Assembly: GCA_036426205.1 (NCBI GenBank)
Contig: CM071573.1
Location: forward strand, 71,239,240-71,303,239
DNA from: Ascaphus truei
Taxonomy: Eukaryota; Chordata; Amphibia; Anura; Ascaphidae
DNA: 64,000 nucleotides
Direction of reading: 5' to 3'
Shown here in pieces: positions 44,922 to 57,026 of the stretch. The notes beneath the pieces are model-generated. The model was not told where the DNA came from, ran no database searches, and saw only the letters and a program-made list of their open reading frames with translations. Numbering within the stretch: position 1 is the first letter of the stretch; each line of letters begins with the position of its first letter. The position numbers were made by a program, and so were the translations under genes.

Positions 44922-45473
44922 TGTAGGCGGATGCTCACAGAGGTATGCAAGGGAGACTTGTTATGGTGAAATTAAATAAGGCTTTTATTGCGCCTGTTTC
45001 CTTATCAGGAAAGCATCCAAACAAGGGGTAAACAAAGCTTCTATTCACTTGCAGTCCACAACTCCCTTTAGATAAGCATGTCTCCCAGCCCCAAACATAT
45101 ATCATGAAATGAGCAGATATAAAAAGTCTTATAAAGAAAAGTCTTATCTGTTCCTTGTAGGTGGAGGGAAAGTCTTCTCCGTTCCTGGGTTGCTACCTTT
45201 TCCTCAGAGTTTGTCAGCATTCAGGTTTAGAAGTTTCCCCTCTGTCTTGAAAGCAGCTCTGCTGTTTCTTCTGGCAGGCTCAAGATGTCTGTCCCCATGT
45301 CAGTCTCACGAGTTGTGAGATTAAGGCATAAATCTCCCTTTCTGTTTCAAGGGCAGACGTTTCTAAGCAACCTAATCAGGCAGATGGTTTTTGTTAATTG
45401 ACTACCAACAGTTAACCACCACACTGCTGGATTAGAGGCATATTTCCTGAACAGGGATAACTCCCCTGTTACA
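44922..45473 (-). repeat. 5' LTR (552 bp)
   Basis: On the minus strand this is the upstream LTR. It begins TGTAACAGGGG at 45,473 and ends CCGCCTACA at 44,922, with the primer-binding-site-like sequence 2 nt beyond. A T/A-rich segment around 45,110-45,125 could hold its TATA box. Confidence 0.9.
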
Positions 45474-45960
45474 ATGCACAAAAGATAATATTTACAACAT
45501 TTTGTTACGCTGGTACTACTCTCCCAAAAGGTTAAAGCAAAGGTTTCCAGAGGCGACCGATAGATGCTGGAGGGGATGCGGACAGATAGGGGATCTAGCA
45601 CATACATGGTGGTTTTGCCCAGTAATACAGACATACTGTAGTTTTGAAATTAATAGAAGATGCGACGGGAATCAAGGTTCCGCTAGACCCAATTTTAATC
45701 ACCTTGGCTAAGCCTATGGAAGATGTAAATCATTACACAGCTAAATTAATTTGACATATACTAACGGCGGCTAGGTGCACGGTAGCAGCAGCAGCGTGTA
45801 AAAAAACACTGCCGCCCTCCAGAAGTGAGGTCATTAGAAGGGTTAACGATGCACAATTAATGGAGAGCCTCACCTCATTTTTGAATCACACCACCAGGGA
45901 GTATGATAGAGTTTGGGATCCCTGGAATGTTGGATAGGGGTAAGACCCCAACAGGATAGA
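45474..45960 (+). pseudogene. L1 ORF2 segment 4: C-terminal cysteine motif
   Basis: Reads 'LRWYYSPKRLKQRFPEATDR' then 'CWRGCGQIGDLAHTWWFCP', the conserved C-terminal Cys motif of L1 ORF2. It continues with frameshifts to about 45,940. It joins segment 3 once the LTR element is removed. Confidence 0.85.
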
Positions 45961-46130
45961 GGATCTGGGAGTGATGAGTGTAGGATATGTCATTGATAAA
46001 ATGATATAAAATGTGGTATGATATGTAATGTGACTGTTGTCGATTGAAAGAATTCTGATAGAAAATGGTTGTCCCCCCCATCCCTCTTCCCATTTACATT
46101 TGAAAATCTTAATAAAAAAATATGTTGAAA

Positions 46131-47415
46131 AAAGAAAAATTGATTTAAAGGATAAACCGGAGTCTGCAAGAGTTGCTCAGGGGACACACAGAGAGACTGC
46201 TTGTCTCTGGGACTCCTCTGCACAGCTCTTACAAACTCGTGGCTGGCTTGGTAGGAGTAACACTGCGGTGGCCCCATTCAGAAGCAGGGATACCCGCTGA
46301 GCTAATACTCCCAGGCTGCTTACTGTTTTCTTGGCCGCGATCGAGCCCCAGCCCGGCCGCATGCCGGCCCTCACAAAGTTTTGCGGTCACCGAGGCAGCA
46401 AGTCTTGCTACAGTACATCTGTATGTGCACTGGTACTGTGTAACTCCTCCCAAGCAGTATGTGCACTGCTACTGTACAGTACTGTAACTCCCCCCAATCT
46501 CCTCCTATTGAAACTCTTACACTGAAAAGGCCACTACAAGAGGGCAAAAAGTGTGACCGGTGCCTAAGAAACACAGCATGAAAATGCTCCGTCAACAGCA
46601 TGTTTTGTCGTAATACATAGACTGCAAACTTCAGAATACATCTGTTCCTCTTTAATCTCTCTGATTAGAGATACGCAGACACATTGTGTGAAGAGTTAAT
46701 CCCTCAAGTATCTGTTAGTATTGGGATTTTCCAGTAATACTGTGTTAGTTTAAGTAACCCACCCGTTCTGACCTGACCAAGAGGTGCTAGATGGCTTGGA
46801 AATGCCACATTACCTAATTCTGTTTTAGTTTTTTCTCCCATTCATTTAATGCAGTGTTCTTCTCTTGAGCCTCCTGCTACAAGACTGACCGATGCCCGGT
46901 ATCTTCTGAATAAAGACAATTGTGTTTTTTTATACTGCACAAGCTTCTATCTGTTTTCTAAATCCTTACTAAGGTAATTACAGCCCATGTAAAATCAATG
47001 GATATGAAGGAACATATGTTCCTTACATGGAAATGGAAGTGGAAATGAAGGAAATTAATTCAATAGATATGCAGAGACATATGTTCTTTACATACGAATG
47101 GGATCTTATTGGAAATGGTCCAGGTGATGGCTCTTTAGAAAACCTACTGTATGCTATTGTTGGATTTTTTATGCATGACATAAAGTGGAAGTTATACGTT
47201 AAAGTAATGCAGAGCAAATTGTGATGACATAAATACAATCTCTCTTTTTTTTCTATCACTGACAATCCACAAGCAACAATTCCCCCTACTCCCATTCTTT
47301 TTTTTTTTACAGAAAGGGTCATGGGTATTCTCCAGAGCTGAACCCCGCTATTTTTCAGCTCTGTGGACCCCTTGGTTCCCGAGCTACACACCGTTAAAGG
47401 TACCAGTTTTACATT
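46131..47415. other. No gene recognised
   Basis: Mixed-composition sequence. A fragment resembling the interior of the TTAA-type elements ('ccagagctgaaccccgct') lies near 47,330. No coding exon supported. Confidence 0.5.
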
Positions 47416-47419
47416 TATC

Positions 47420-47740
47420 TCCAGTCCTCAAGGGTCACCAACAGGTCTTCAGGATATCCCTGCTTCAGCACAGGTGGCTCAATCAGGTGTGTGATTCACT
47501 GCCTTGGGATAAGGAAGGTGTCAGCATGGTCCATCCTGCAGACCCAGGATCCTCGCTGACTGGAGGCGCTGCCAACAGAGAATGAAGCACCCTGAAAGCC
47601 TGTCCTGATTCTCCCCACACCATCGCGGAGCAACTCAGAGCCCTCCTGTTGCCTCTTAGGTATGCACAGCACTAGGAAACATACAGGTAGCGACCCAATC
47701 TCACATAGGGTGGGGGTAAAGGGGCAACATTTATTACAAA
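47420..47740. repeat. Fragments of a hAT MITE and an LTR-element leader
   Basis: 47,420-47,490 matches one arm of the 7961-8144 family ('ggatatccctgcttcagcac', 'ggtggctcaatca'). 47,560-47,720 matches 13,065-13,245 ('ggaggcgctgcc', 'cagagccctcctgttgcc', 'agggtgggggt'). Confidence 0.55.
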
Positions 47741-47955
47741 ACAGACTTGTTAAAGACATGGCTTATTCTGTAAACTGCGACATTGGCTTTTCCGTTTTAT
47801 AGTGCTAATCCGGTGCTATCACAGCTCACAGAATAATCCCCTAAAAGCCTTTCTGAGTATCAATTTACTAGGAAAAAAAGTTGACACTGTGTGCTCATTT
47901 GCATGTCTTTTCCCAGGATCCCTGGCTACAGTGGAAGCACAATATGTAGGAGATA

Positions 47956-48272
47956 CAGACATACCCCGGTTTAAGTACACTCGCGAGTAAGGCCATATCG
48001 GCCAGTAGGCAAACGGCAGCTCGCGCATGCGCCTGTCAGCACGTCCTGAACAGCAATACCGGCTCCCTACCTGTACCGAAGCTGTGCGCAAGCGGGGAGA
48101 CTATAGAGGCTGTTACAAATGCATTATTAACATCAGTTATGCACGTATATGACGATTGCAGTACAGTACATGCATCGATAAGTGGGGAAAAGGTAGTGCT
48201 TCACTTTAAGTACATTTTCGCTTTACATACATGCTCCGGTCCCATTGCGTACGTTAATGTGGGGTATGCCTG
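47956..48272. mobile_element. TA-flanked mariner-like MITE, copy 2
   Basis: Same family as 6293-6624: inverted ends CAGACATACCCCG and complement CAGGCATACCCCA, TA at 47,954-47,955 and 48,273-48,274, and a nearly collinear interior. Confidence 0.75.
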
Positions 48273-49049
48273 TAATGGGGAAAATCAGGGCTGCAGACCT
48301 GTCTGGGACATGTGAATGTGCTCACAAGTGATATTTTTATTTGCTAGGGAAAAAAGTAAATGTCTAAAATCATTTAAAATATGTATACTTCTTTGATTGC
48401 AAAGATCTCAAATCACTTAGATTTAACCCTTTAAATATATAAATACCATTTGCTCACCTTTGTCCTAGGTGGAAATACATGTCTAAATAGTAAATAGTTT
48501 TGTGTCTAAGCCGCAAAATTAGAAAGTCAGATTATATCGCAATGAAAATACATCACTATTATTGACAATCAACTACCTCTGCTGTCTGCTCCAAATGTCT
48601 ATTGGCAGCAAATTGTCTTGCGCGTGGAATTTTCATTAAATATATGTAATTTAAATTGTATTATTTTATTGCTCCCCAATTGTTATGGAAATACACAGAT
48701 GTTATTAGTAGAGCAGATAGATACTGCATGCTAATAAAACAGTTGTCCACCCATTTTTTTTTTGTGTCGCTTTCTAAAAGGAAACTATTTAGTTAACAAA
48801 GGATTTGATTCCCATTCGTATCACGAGGCCATTTTAAGATAAGAAATTATTGTATATTCGGGGAATCAGTTGCTGTTACTGCAATTTATTTAGGAAACAG
48901 CTAATAAAACAGCCCTTCAATACAGCAGCACCTTATGCCTTCTCTGTTCATTTTCACGCTCGCTGCCAGCATCCTTATCATCACATCTCCCATCCACCCC
49001 ATATCCATTGTAACTCGATATCGCTCCCAAAACTGTATAAAACATACTC

Positions 49050-49380
49050 TCTTTCTATATTTCTGTCAAACCTGATGAAGAACCCCGAGTGGTTCGAAAG
49101 CTTATAACACTCAGTATCTCAGCCTCACTCTATTTTACTGTCTGTGAAATAAGTAGAAATAGCCGTGTTTTGTGACGTGATGGTCGCCCCTTTTATGTTA
49201 CACCGTCCACCCTCCCCCCTTTTTTTCTGTACCCTCTCCCCTATTGAAAACTCAATAAAACTATTTGTGAAAAAAAAAAGAAATAGCCATGTTAGTCCAG
49301 TTGCGCTATTGCAGAGTAAGGGGTACATCAGCATTAAGCGATACCTTTTTTATTTGGATTAACTATAGATATTATAAGAG
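49050..49380 (+). mobile_element. PLE-like terminal repeat with hammerhead-like core
   Basis: CTGATGA at 49,072-49,078, stem GAACC/GGTTC (49,080-49,084 and 49,091-49,095, loop CCGAGT) and GAAA at 49,096-49,099 reproduce the core layout of a hammerhead ribozyme, with one extra A before the stem. Further on, 'agccatgttagtccagttgc' and 'attaagcgatacctttttta' recur in altered form at 53,035-53,115. PLE terminal repeats are known to carry hammerhead motifs. Stems I and III could not be shown here. Confidence 0.5.
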
Positions 49381-49399
49381 TTCTCCTCTCAACCTCAGG

Positions 49400-50640
49400 T
49401 CAGCAATACAGATTTACAGAGCTTCATATGTAAAAAACAAGATAATAATCTAAGACAGGGGATATGGAGAATTCATTGCAACGGGATGGTAAATAAACAG
49501 ACAGGGCAATAAATGGATGAAAGGGTTACTGAGAAATGTAGAGCATCACTGAAGCAGTGTCCTCTGCCATTATTATATAAACTTACATAGCATAAATGAG
49601 AAAGTTATACATGTAAAGACCACAGACCCTACTATCTTACCATCCAAGTTACCATGTGCTTGGAATGATACATTTCAGCTCCATTTTCCTCTCCTCAAAT
49701 CTATGAACCGTTCAAGTAAAGGATGCTTCCATTCATTCAAACATATTAAAAAAATGCCATTCTCCAAATCAAACTTATGCCTGAGACATGAATTCTACGA
49801 GCTCAACGATCACCAACTCATGGATACCTATCTTCCAGATCTCCAGTGGGTAACTAACGTCATTACTGATGGATTATGATTCGGAAGAATCCATTAGGCG
49901 CATGAATCGTAATTCATTGAAAAAATTACTCAAAGTCATTGAAGTCTGAATTCTAATTATTTACGATGTCGTTTTGCCCAAACCGCTCGCGTGTTGCCTC
50001 TTGTTTTTTGACAGAGTATCTGAGAATTCAATGACGTTTGTTACAAAAAGAGCACTTCCATTCAGCACAACCTATACAGTATTCCACTGAGGATTGCCTC
50101 ATATGCAGAATGTTCAATAATCGAACCCCTCCTATTTTCCTCATTGGTACATTGTCTCCCCACAGCAGACAGGTGAACCCTCACTGATTTGGAATAAGTT
50201 TCACTTATCTTTTTAGCATCAGCTGTCTCAGAGACTTTGTCACTCGAGTGTGCAATAATACCGGCCACCACCGCATATCTGATACCTTGTATATCCTACT
50301 AGAATATATCTCAGGTATCTCAGGTGTGCTCCTTTTTGTGCACAGGCATCTCAGTCTCAGGTGTAAGGGGAGTGAGAAGAACCGGATAAAATATATATAT
50401 ATGGTGCAATATTATATAATACAGTGAAGAAATATTAAGGCAACTCTCACGAAATGCACACTCACAGAGTGAAGATAGAAATCAGGCATTGAATCCCACA
50501 ACGGATCCTAGATTGTTTTCTTTAGCCCAACGATGAAGTACTCAGGTGTTGTGACAGACGAGATGCAATATGTAAATCCAGCACACGCCGGGGAACTGGT
50601 GCGCCGTCAGCTCCCTTGGATGTTTTGGTATCCCTTCCTC
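49400..50640. other. No gene recognised
   Basis: Short frames only. The minus strand at about 50,705-50,640 has 'gcagcgaaacgcgtag', a phrase similar to PLE/SINE heads, but no boundaries can be set. Confidence 0.4.
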
Positions 50641-50702
50641 TCGTCTCGATCCCTCCAAATAATGATGCTTGAACTCTACGCGTTTCGCTGCGTGCTTCGT
50701 GT

Positions 50703-50722
50703 TCTTTGAAGGGGGGGGGGGG
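50703..50722. repeat. Poly(G) run
   Basis: About 15 G with one adjacent block; assembly length is unreliable here. Confidence 0.7.
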
Positions 50723-50766
50723 GGCATGAGGGGCAGTATATAGCCCCAGGGATACTGTGTAAAGAT

Positions 50767-50902
50767 ACACTACTAGAGGTACATTACTAAAGGTGCACTA
50801 CTAAAAGTACACTACTAAAGGTACATTACTAAAGGTACACTACTAAAGGTACATTACTAAAGGTACACTACTAAAGGTACATTACTAAAGGTACACTACT
50901 AA
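50767..50902. repeat. 14-bp minisatellite
   Basis: Units of 'actactaaaggtac' and 'attactaaaggtac' alternate, giving a 28-bp higher-order period, about nine to ten 14-bp units in all. Confidence 0.9.
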
Positions 50903-50944
50903 AATAGGTCTCCCTCAAACATTCAAAGTCGAATATCTACACAT

Positions 50945-51170
50945 TCGCAGGCAGGCGACAGGCCCCTCGTGCGACTGGCCCCTCGTGCGACTGGCCCCTC
51001 GTGCGACAGGCCCCTCGTGCGACAGACCCCTCGTGCGACAGACCCCTCTTGTCACAGCCACCTCATGCGACAGACCCCTCGTGTGACAGACCTCTCATGT
51101 GACAGACACCTCATGCGACAGACCCCTCCTGTCACAGACACCTCATGTGACAGACCCTTCATGCGACAGA
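50945..51170. repeat. 16-bp minisatellite
   Basis: About fourteen units of 'gtgcgacagacccctc' with substitutions that increase to the right. The 76-codon plus-strand frame at 50,969-51,199 is a by-product of the repeat. Confidence 0.9.
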
Positions 51171-51986
51171 GTGTTTCAGGATTCTTGGGGGTTGGATAGG
51201 CTCAGCTACATATTTTTTTTACCTCTTCACTTCTGGGGATCTCATGCATGAGACATCATATTATCACATACATGATAGGTAAACCTCAACACTATTTAGA
51301 GACACTATTCAGAAAAGATGTAACCTTTGAATCTCAAATGTTACCCTTTAAAAAGCTCCTTCCTAATTTCATATTAAACCTTTAGGACCAATTTCATTAG
51401 TATCTAAGAATCCTCATGTGAAGTGACAGCCCACATCTTCAAACTAAAATATGTGGACTGAAACTGAAATATATTATTGACCTCAATGCACAGAGCTACA
51501 TGCCAAGATTTACAGCTTCCCTACGGTTTAAATAAATAAACGGAACCTTTATTGAATTTTTCCACATTTCCTCTAATCTAGCCTCAGTTAAAGCTCTCCC
51601 ATTTCTCTTTCTAGCTCTCTTACGAAGGACAATATCAGAATAAGGAGGCTTCAAAAGTTATTTTCTTATGATTTAACTTTCAGTATTTTCAAATAAAAAT
51701 ATCAAGCAGTGGAGATTACTGGTACTATTAGATTGACCTCAGTGAAACCCAATAATTTCTACTCAATTCTACATCAAGGCAATGAACTATCAAATAATGT
51801 TTGGAAAAAAAGAAGACTTAACTTGAATTGAAGCCCTTTTAAATGTATGTTAGAAATCCATTTACCATATTAAAATGTATGAATGAGAACTTATATCAAG
51901 ACAATTGAATGAGAATATGTTGAAGGACTTAGAAGTCCTATAGAGCCAAAAAGGGGCTGAATTGTAGTGAGACTTTAATGTATACC

Positions 51987-52224
51987 CAGGGCCAGCAACA
52001 GGGTGGGTCTGCCGGGGTTGGCATCCCGGGCCCGGTGAGTCGGGGGGGGGGGGGGGTTGTATGTATTTGGGGGTGGCAAGGTTTTTGCATTGGGGGTGGG
52101 AAGTTTTTAGGGTATATATATCTTGTGGGGGGAATTGTGTGAGGGGGAAGGGAATGAGTGAGTGTGGGGTAATTGACGGAGGGAGAGGAGTCAATTGGCC
52201 TCACGATTTCTGTTGGCGACCCTG
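51987..52224. mobile_element. hAT-type MITE, exact 8-bp duplication
   Basis: TGTATACC duplicated exactly (51,979-51,986; 52,225-52,232). The ends CAGGGCCAGCAACAG and complement CAGGGTCGCCAACAG are inverted. A poly(G) run lies at 52,040-52,053. A left end of the same family appears at about 61,909. Confidence 0.85.
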
Positions 52225-53029
52225 TGTATACCAGATGCTAGGGCTTGGCTTGATTATAGGATTTAAAGGCCTGGTAGGAAATCTGAGCCTGAAGTAGTGT
52301 AGAGATTCTTTGTCTAAAAAAAGCAATGTTTTAGGGGCGAAGTTAGTGATCAATAACTATGGTTGTTTCTACATTTTCTCTTCCTGGATATTTCTTGCTC
52401 TCAAGACACACTCAGCATGTGAGTGAACAAGGGTTTCTTTGTTCTATGAATTCCATCAGAGCACGTTTTCATCATTGATTGAACTTTCATCTGTAAGTAA
52501 CATTGTAAGAATAAACTGACTTTGTCTGCTGGACAACAATCTTCTGAAGTATTAGAATCTGTCTGAACAAGAAATAATAAGTGGTATATTATTATTTAAC
52601 AATGTATACTTCAGACATACTGGAAAAGGGAGTATTTGATAAAGATGTTAATCTACTTATGGCCATATAGCAAAGTAGTTCCCATAACAAAACTTCTAAG
52701 ACAAAGGGACATGCTATGACACTTGGAGGTTCTTATTGGAATGCTAGGAACTCCTTTTATAAAGAGCGTGTTAATGCAGGAAAAATCTTCCCAGCAAATA
52801 GCAAGGAACAAGTGCAGTATGTTAGATTCCAAGAAAATCAAACCAAAAATGACATTGTGTCTGTGGGAATGATCAGGCGAGAAGAAGGTTACACGGCATG
52901 GTAACATAACCCTCTCTGTCCCCATTTCTCTTTTGTAGTTCAGCTTGTAAAAAGGACAGAATTATGATCACCAATTCTAATTGCCCACTTTGGAAACAGG
53001 TCTATGCATCAAGGCAGAGAAACTGAAGC

Positions 53030-53120
53030 AAAGAGAAGTAGCCGTTTTAGTCCAACTGCAATAGTGCAAAACAATTTAAATAAAAGAGTACTCCGCATTA
53101 GGCGATACTTTTTTCCATTG
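53030..53120 (+). mobile_element. PLE-like terminal repeat fragment
   Basis: 'agccgttttagtccaactgc' and 'cattaggcgatacttttttcc' match the order seen at 49,285-49,350. Short and isolated. Sequence just beyond (53,150-53,320) resembles the interior of the TTAA-type elements. Confidence 0.4.
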
Positions 53121-53329
53121 CACGAACGAGTGATATTTTTGGACAACATTGGGGTTTTTCGGCGCCTAACCGCATTATTTTCACCTCTGGGGTCCCCCTG
53201 TTTGCCTCAATACTTACAGGTGTAATTACCAGTGTTAAAGCTCCCTGAAGGCAAAATCAAAATGGTTGCAAAATCCCCCAGGCCAATAGGAACGTGCAAC
53301 GCCATCTGGGGGAGGGGAGAATATATACT

Positions 53330-56260
53330 CTTCCCCTATTCACTTCAAAGATTCTACTGCCCTCCTGGTGTGACAAGGTGGTACAAATGGATGTCTCTAC
53401 AATGTTTAGCCATGGACATCTTCCTGTTTGTATTGTCATTACACAGCTACACTTCCAAAATCTTTTTTTTTTTGTGGAAACGACATTTTTTAAAGCAAGC
53501 ATTTTTATCAGACAATCAATATAATGCTAACCTGATGTAGCAATTAATATACATGAATGTGATTGTGTGTGAACACCTCTTGTAAACCTTATATACAAAC
53601 TGACCAAAAAAATATGTACTTTTGTACCTATTGGTCACTATACTAGGTAACAGGGTTGCCCCCAATATATATTTTTTTCTCCTGCTTTGGCCTTCGAACA
53701 ATCCTTAAAAAAAAACCCTACCCCTTTATACACACACCGCCCTCCCCCTTTCATATTCATACATACCCCCCCTCGTAATTACACAGATCCCCACCCTTAC
53801 ATAACTAAGACTCTTGTCAATGTGGGAAAAGAAGTAGCCTCCTACTCATTTCTATCGGGTGGTTTAAGGCGCGGAACTGCAGGCTGTGTGAAGGCCGACC
53901 GCGTCTGTCTCCTTTAAGTGCAAGGCATTGTGGGTGCAAGGATTGAGGCCTCGCCGGTGAGTGACAGGCACGCTGCCTTCACACAAGGCGGTAGAAAGGG
54001 AGAGGTGGCTTCCTCACACTCTGATATCCGTGACATTTTCTTTAAATCCCGCTATCGTTTTGTGACCCCAAAGTCCATTAAAACTGATAAAAAAAATCCA
54101 TGAGAACGGCAGCCCTGCCAGATAATAATTCATGATGACTACCATCTTCACACTGTCATTAAACATGCGGTTGCATCATTGAGAATGTATGCTACACACT
54201 GTTTGACTATGGATTTCTAGGAGCTGAGGTGGAATGGATGTGGTCTGCTCACATGGCCTGCACACATCAGTGAAATATTGCAGATATGTTTTCAGACTTC
54301 TCTTTGTATCTCTGGTGGTTTCTGTCTGCATAATAACAACTTGTCCAACAAAGTCTTTAAACACTAATTTCCCCTCCCTCCCCATTTTGCATGTATGTCA
54401 GCTTACAATTTGGAAAAGGAGATAGGAGGAGTTAGGGAAGAGTTAGGAAACACGCATCTCTAACATGTGCCTCAGTCCATTATTTGTCCTTCAGCTTTGT
54501 GTTGGAAAACTTCACCGGATCTAAAGCGACGAATCCGTGGCTAACAATTTGTGTAACATTTAAGACTCTTGATTAACAATCTTCCTGCGTTTGGCACAGC
54601 TGCAAGTCCAACCTTTAAATAAAAATGTGTATGCTCCAAAGTAGATTTTGCTCTGTATTGATACACAGAAGCCAAAGTACTGTCTGTTTCGATGTGTCAC
54701 GTCACACAAGTTGTACACCAACAAAAGGACCGCCTGTAGCCTTCCAGCTGTCACCTCTCTTGATGGTTGCAGTATTGCTGCATGGAGCCGTGTTCTGTCC
54801 AAATCAGCCACATCGTGTGGTCTGTCAAAAGCTTCCCTTGGCTGACTCCAGCTCACAGCTTGTGCTCACTTTCATGCAGCCATCCTCCTTCCAACACAGT
54901 AGCCTGGGAAAGTACGCTTAACCCCTAGTCTGCGTAAAGGGCCGTGCCTTCAAAATGAACATGCAGTAACATGTGTCAGAAGGCATGGCCTGGCGATTAA
55001 AGTATTGATTTTCTAATTGAGGGACACTAGCTCAAGATTCATCGCCACCTCTTTTTGCCACTGTTGTCAGAGTGATTCTTTGCATTCTTCAGAACTGTCA
55101 TCACTTTACAAATATAATTTAATACGAATTAATAAAACTACTACTATACTAATTATTAGGAAACTGTATAAACGAGAACTATGCAAATCCAAACCTTAAA
55201 CATATTTTTTACCTAGAGAATTTGACAAACAAACAGTGGTTCATCTCACTGTACACACCTTACAGAGTAAGTTATTATAGAGCCGGGAAAGGATTCTTTT
55301 TTTCACACAAACATGAACTGCTGACCCACAGCTGAAAATCTCTCCTCACTAGTGACTGTCATTTGGATGCTGACACATACAGTATATCAATATTCAAAGG
55401 AATAGGACGAGCCCTTCCCTTTCCTGTATCATAATAAGTATGCAGGAGTGTGCACTGATGAGCCTGGAATGGAGGTTCACACCTTCAGGGCATGGACTAA
55501 TTAGGCCATATATTTACTCCTGGCCAGGAGCCACAGTTGACCCTTAAAACAGTAAAAGGTTATAAAAGGTGGCACAGAAAAAATATAAAGTATGTGGGAA
55601 GTATCCACTGTCTTACTTCTCAACCCAAATTAAGATTCCAAAAACATGCCAGTCATAGGTTACTGACAACTGGAAAGTGTCAACAGTTTTAATTCTGAGG
55701 CCAGATTCAGATTCCCCAGACTTCCAGTCACAGATCGCTCAAAATATCATCTGACTATGTTCTATAATTAAAAATCAGCTGATATTAAAATGTACGTGTG
55801 CAATCAGAGAGTGCTAAAAGTATACATTTGTAATACATGTTGGGTTATATATTCATTACAGGTAGGCTAGCTGTGCAATCAATTATTATCTATATATTTA
55901 ACGCTACAATTTGCAAAAGCAGCCTACATGTGCACACATGAACATTATATACACAATACATTAATATGTGTTAGGTTTGCAAAATAAAAACATTACTAAT
56001 TTATAAAGTTATCTTTAATATACCGGTTCATTTTCTTTGATTTGTTATTTGGGTTCATTTAAAAAAACTTCGACTCATCAGAAGATTTGTGAGCTATAGC
56101 ACTAGTGTAACGTGAACCTGTTTAGAACATGCATTTATTAATATAAAGCAATAGGATTGGGTAAAGGGAGTGTATGAAATATCTGTATTAATTACTAGTG
56201 GTAAAGTATGTACAGCAGATTTTAGCTTGTCTTGTCTTCACTTCTTTACTTTTATGTTTC
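53330..56260. other. No gene recognised
   Basis: About 2.9 kb with only short unrelated frames. No TIR pairs, RNA genes or protein motifs were identified. A short inverted pair 'gtgtgaaggc' lies near 53,890 and 53,975. Confidence 0.45.
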
Positions 56261-56266
56261 AACTAG

Positions 56267-56843
56267 CTGAGAGACCAGGCGTTGCCCGTGATGTGAACCG
56301 TGAATAATTATGTGTTAATGTAGTGTAATAATGTGTACAGAAATTTGAGTTAATTGTGTGTTGTGTGTGTGTGTTTATGGGCAGGTATTGGTGTGTGGCG
56401 GGTTAATGTTCCAGGGGAGAGGTGTTCCAGAGTACTTAATGTGCATTGTGTTGAGTGTAAATGAGAAGTGTTTATTGTCAAGGGTGTGTTGGTGTGTATT
56501 TGCGTATGTGCGGGTGTGTTTAAGTGTTGTGTAGGGTAGGTGGGTTGAATATGGCGCAGCATGCGTTGTGGTGTTTGTTGTGTGGGGGGTAGGTAGTGTG
56601 TGGCGTATCAGCACAGGAGTTGTGGGTGTGTGTCTGAGGCCGTGTGGTGTGGTTGAGGCCGTGTGTGTGTGCGCGTGGTGCGTGTGAGTGCGTGTGTGTG
56701 GTGCGTGAGGGTGTGTGTGAATTTTTTTTTTTTTAAATTAGATAACATGTAAATGAAAATGGACAATTTCAGAACACATTATTACAGTATATTAACACAT
56801 ATTTATTAACGGTTGACATCACGGGCAACGGCAGCTTTCTCAG
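56267..56843. mobile_element. Element with 36-bp inverted ends around a GT-rich minisatellite
   Basis: Left 36 bp beginning CTGAGAGACCAGGCGTTGCC and the complement of the right 36 bp (CTGAGAAAGCTGCCGTTGCC) match at about 29 of 36 positions. The interior at 56,360-56,725 is a degenerate GT-rich repeat. No clear target duplication. Class uncertain. Confidence 0.45.
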
Positions 56844-57026
56844 GTAGTTGTTGTTTTATAAAGCAGATATGTGTGAGGAGGTGAATGTAATGAGTGCTAT
56901 GTTATATTGTGAAGCATTGATGTTGCAGGAGTGTTAAGGTGATGTGGGAGTCTGTACAGGAGGTGTTGCTGTGTTTGCGTGCAGGTGAGGGTTTGTGGGT
57001 GCGTGCTAAGGGAGTGTTATTTGGGG

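Larger units (their letters stand above)
40791..45473 (-). mobile_element. Complete non-autonomous LTR retroelement with coiled-coil ORF
   Basis: Two direct LTRs (40,791-41,360 and 44,922-45,473) begin TGTAACAGGGG and end in ACA on the minus strand. A 5-bp duplication ATGCA flanks the element (40,786-40,790; 45,474-45,478). Next to the 5' LTR, 44,919-44,901 reads TGGTGTCAGAAGTGGGATG, a primer-binding-site-like start. Next to the 3' LTR, 41,375-41,361 is G-rich (ACAGGGGGGGTA), a polypurine tract. The 3.56-kb interior encodes only a coiled-coil protein. No protease, reverse transcriptase, RNase H, integrase or zinc knuckle was found, so it would depend on another element. Confidence 0.9.
37630..46130 (+). 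mobile_element. Degenerate L1-type LINE split by three later insertions
   Basis: One ORF2 reading order is recovered as four segments: 37,640-38,125, 38,846-39,433, 39,815-40,785 and 45,474-45,960. They are separated by a PLE-type foldback, an inverted-repeat DNA element and a full LTR element. The 3' UTR ends near an A-rich stretch at 46,110-46,130. The endonuclease domain is missing, so the element is 5'-truncated. Confidence 0.8.

Noticed and set aside
50945..51170. Possible CRISPR-like array
   Set aside because: The repeats are contiguous with no unique spacers, and the genome is a vertebrate.
50969..51199. 76-codon frame with a repeating RQTPRATDPSCD pattern
   Set aside because: The 16-bp minisatellite shifts frame every unit and closes after three units (48 bp), so openness is automatic.
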